This document shows, piece by piece, positions 5,598 through 5,891 of a stretch of 5,891 nucleotides of DNA (the first letter of the stretch is position 1; each line of letters begins with the position of its first letter). Origin of the DNA: Mariprofundaceae bacterium. GTDB lineage: Bacteria > Pseudomonadota > Zetaproteobacteria > Mariprofundales > Mariprofundaceae. Made by a program: the position numbers and the translations under genes. The notes under the pieces were generated by a model. That model saw only the letters and a program-made list of their open reading frames with translations. It was not told the DNA's origin and made no database searches. Location: the NCBI GenBank assembly GCA_013139875.1, contig WSZY01000161.1, forward strand, positions 1-5,891, given 5' to 3'.

Positions 5598-5891
5598 TCA
5601 ACTCAAGCATACTGCAGAGGTGAGGTCCATGTCTATTTCCCGTTGCTCCATTTTTTGTTCAAAAAATATTTTTCTGGTATGCAAGTCGCCCTTCAGCGGC
5701 CCGCGCACCCTGTTATGTTGCTCGCGAAATTCCTGATAGGGCTGCAGCTTGCCATCGGAATCATCAATCACAAGAGCTGCGTTGATCGTTCGGACAGGTG
5801 CCCGAACTGTCTCTTTGAGGCATTCAATAGGGCAATTCACTATAGGCATAGATATGCCTTGGATCGTTAAAGCGGGCAAACAGCTCCAGCC
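5598..5891 (-). CDS. Doubtful partial reading frame, open to window edge
   Basis: A minus-strand frame is open from the window edge down to a TGA at 5598-5600, giving about 97 residues with no recognised family. Its C-terminal half is hydrophilic (DDSDGKLQPYQEFREQHN and onwards) and reads more like a protein than the antisense frames. If real, its start lies outside the window and it ends 54 bases before the membrane protein gene, so the two could be co-transcribed. Against it, its upstream part overlaps a diverged repeat whose base changes fall mainly at first and second positions of this frame, which argues against it being the conserved coding frame there. Confidence 0.22.
   Translation of the reverse strand, partial: GWSCLPALTIQGISMPIVNCPIECLKETVRAPVRTINAALVIDDSDGKLQPYQEFREQHNRVRGPLKGDLHTRKIFFEQKMEQREIDMDLTSAVCLS
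5606..5635 (-). promoter_or_regulatory. Possible weak promoter of the membrane protein gene
   Basis: On the minus strand TAGACA (plus-strand 5630-5635) is separated by 18 bases from TATGCT (plus-strand 5606-5611). The boxes match consensus at 5 of 6 and 4 of 6 positions and would give a leader of about 55 bases. The match is modest, and the gene could instead be transcribed from further upstream. Confidence 0.25.
5789..5876 (+). repeat. Diverged repeat, copy B (FHA-like reading frame)
   Basis: This is the partner of the repeat at 4005-4058: TTCGGACAGG at 5789-5798 and the 41-base block at 5836-5876 (33 of 41 identical). The plus-strand frame through the block is open from the TGA-TAG at 5734-5739 to the window edge. 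It reads ALIVRTGARTVSL, then FTIGIDMPWIVKAG. This resembles the N-terminal strands of an FHA domain, although the G-R arginine is replaced by Ile and the spacing to I-V is one residue short of usual. No start codon with a good ribosome-binding site is visible. It may be a decayed gene fragment or the start of a gene continuing beyond the window. Confidence 0.45.

Larger units (their letters stand above)
5544..5891. other. Stretch without a secure gene
   Basis: These 348 bases hold the ribosome-binding site and possible promoter of the minus-strand membrane protein gene, repeat copy B, and overlapping open frames on both strands, none with a convincing start or recognised family. A plus-strand frame from the ATG at 5577 to the TAA at 5868-5870 is rich in His, Tyr, Cys and Arg and looks like a non-coding shadow. 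No tRNA or stable RNA gene was recognised. Confidence 0.6.

Noticed and set aside
5842..5855. GGCATA/TATGCC dyad in repeat copy B as a conserved RNA hairpin
   Set aside because: The corresponding positions in copy A do not pair (a C/C mismatch and a terminal G/T), with no compensating changes.
5577..5870. Plus-strand open frame of 97 codons
   Set aside because: The residue make-up is rich in His, Tyr, Cys and Arg, no ribosome-binding site is seen, and it ends inside repeat copy B in a different frame from the FHA-like reading.

Overview
The window looks like chromosomal DNA of a Gram-negative bacterium in the Pseudomonadota, most likely gamma- or Zetaproteobacteria. This rests on the succinylase-type diaminopimelate (DAP) genes, a proteobacterial NsrR-type Rrf2 repressor and mid-range base composition. 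The species cannot be named from sequence alone.

Left part (1-4112): a tightly packed plus-strand operon. It starts with the 3' part of dapC (N-succinyl-DAP aminotransferase, truncated by the window edge). Three bases later comes a fold-type III PLP decarboxylase related to LysA but carrying non-LysA signatures. Next is dapD (tetrahydrodipicolinate N-succinyltransferase), whose start overlaps the previous stop by 4 bases. The last gene, 27 bases further on, encodes a cyclic-nucleotide-binding-like domain fused to an FHA domain. A strong palindromic terminator (4085-4112 plus T tract) closes the unit. DapD makes N-succinyl-2-amino-6-ketopimelate and DapC transaminates it to N-succinyl-DAP, so the two act consecutively in lysine and peptidoglycan-precursor synthesis. 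The decarboxylase would formally be the lysine-forming step, but its active-site motifs leave its substrate open.

Middle part (4113-4987): a divergent pair, a small DUF2249 gene on the minus strand and an NsrR-like [Fe-S] repressor on the plus strand. The very AT-rich spacer between them holds a near-consensus minus-strand promoter, and two NsrR-like dyads lie over its -10 and -35 boxes. This looks like a self-contained nitric-oxide-responsive module.

Right part (4988-5891): a minus-strand gene for a four-helix membrane protein of unknown function with an excellent ribosome-binding site, then about 350 bases without a secure gene. That stretch contains a diverged repeat of a sequence found just after the cNMP-FHA gene. 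Both copies, read on the plus strand, resemble the beginning of an FHA domain and may be decayed FHA-coding remnants.

The most interesting points are the atypical decarboxylase inside the dap operon, the cNMP-FHA fusion lacking the usual phosphate-binding arginine, the compact NsrR/DUF2249 control region, and the FHA-like repeat pair.
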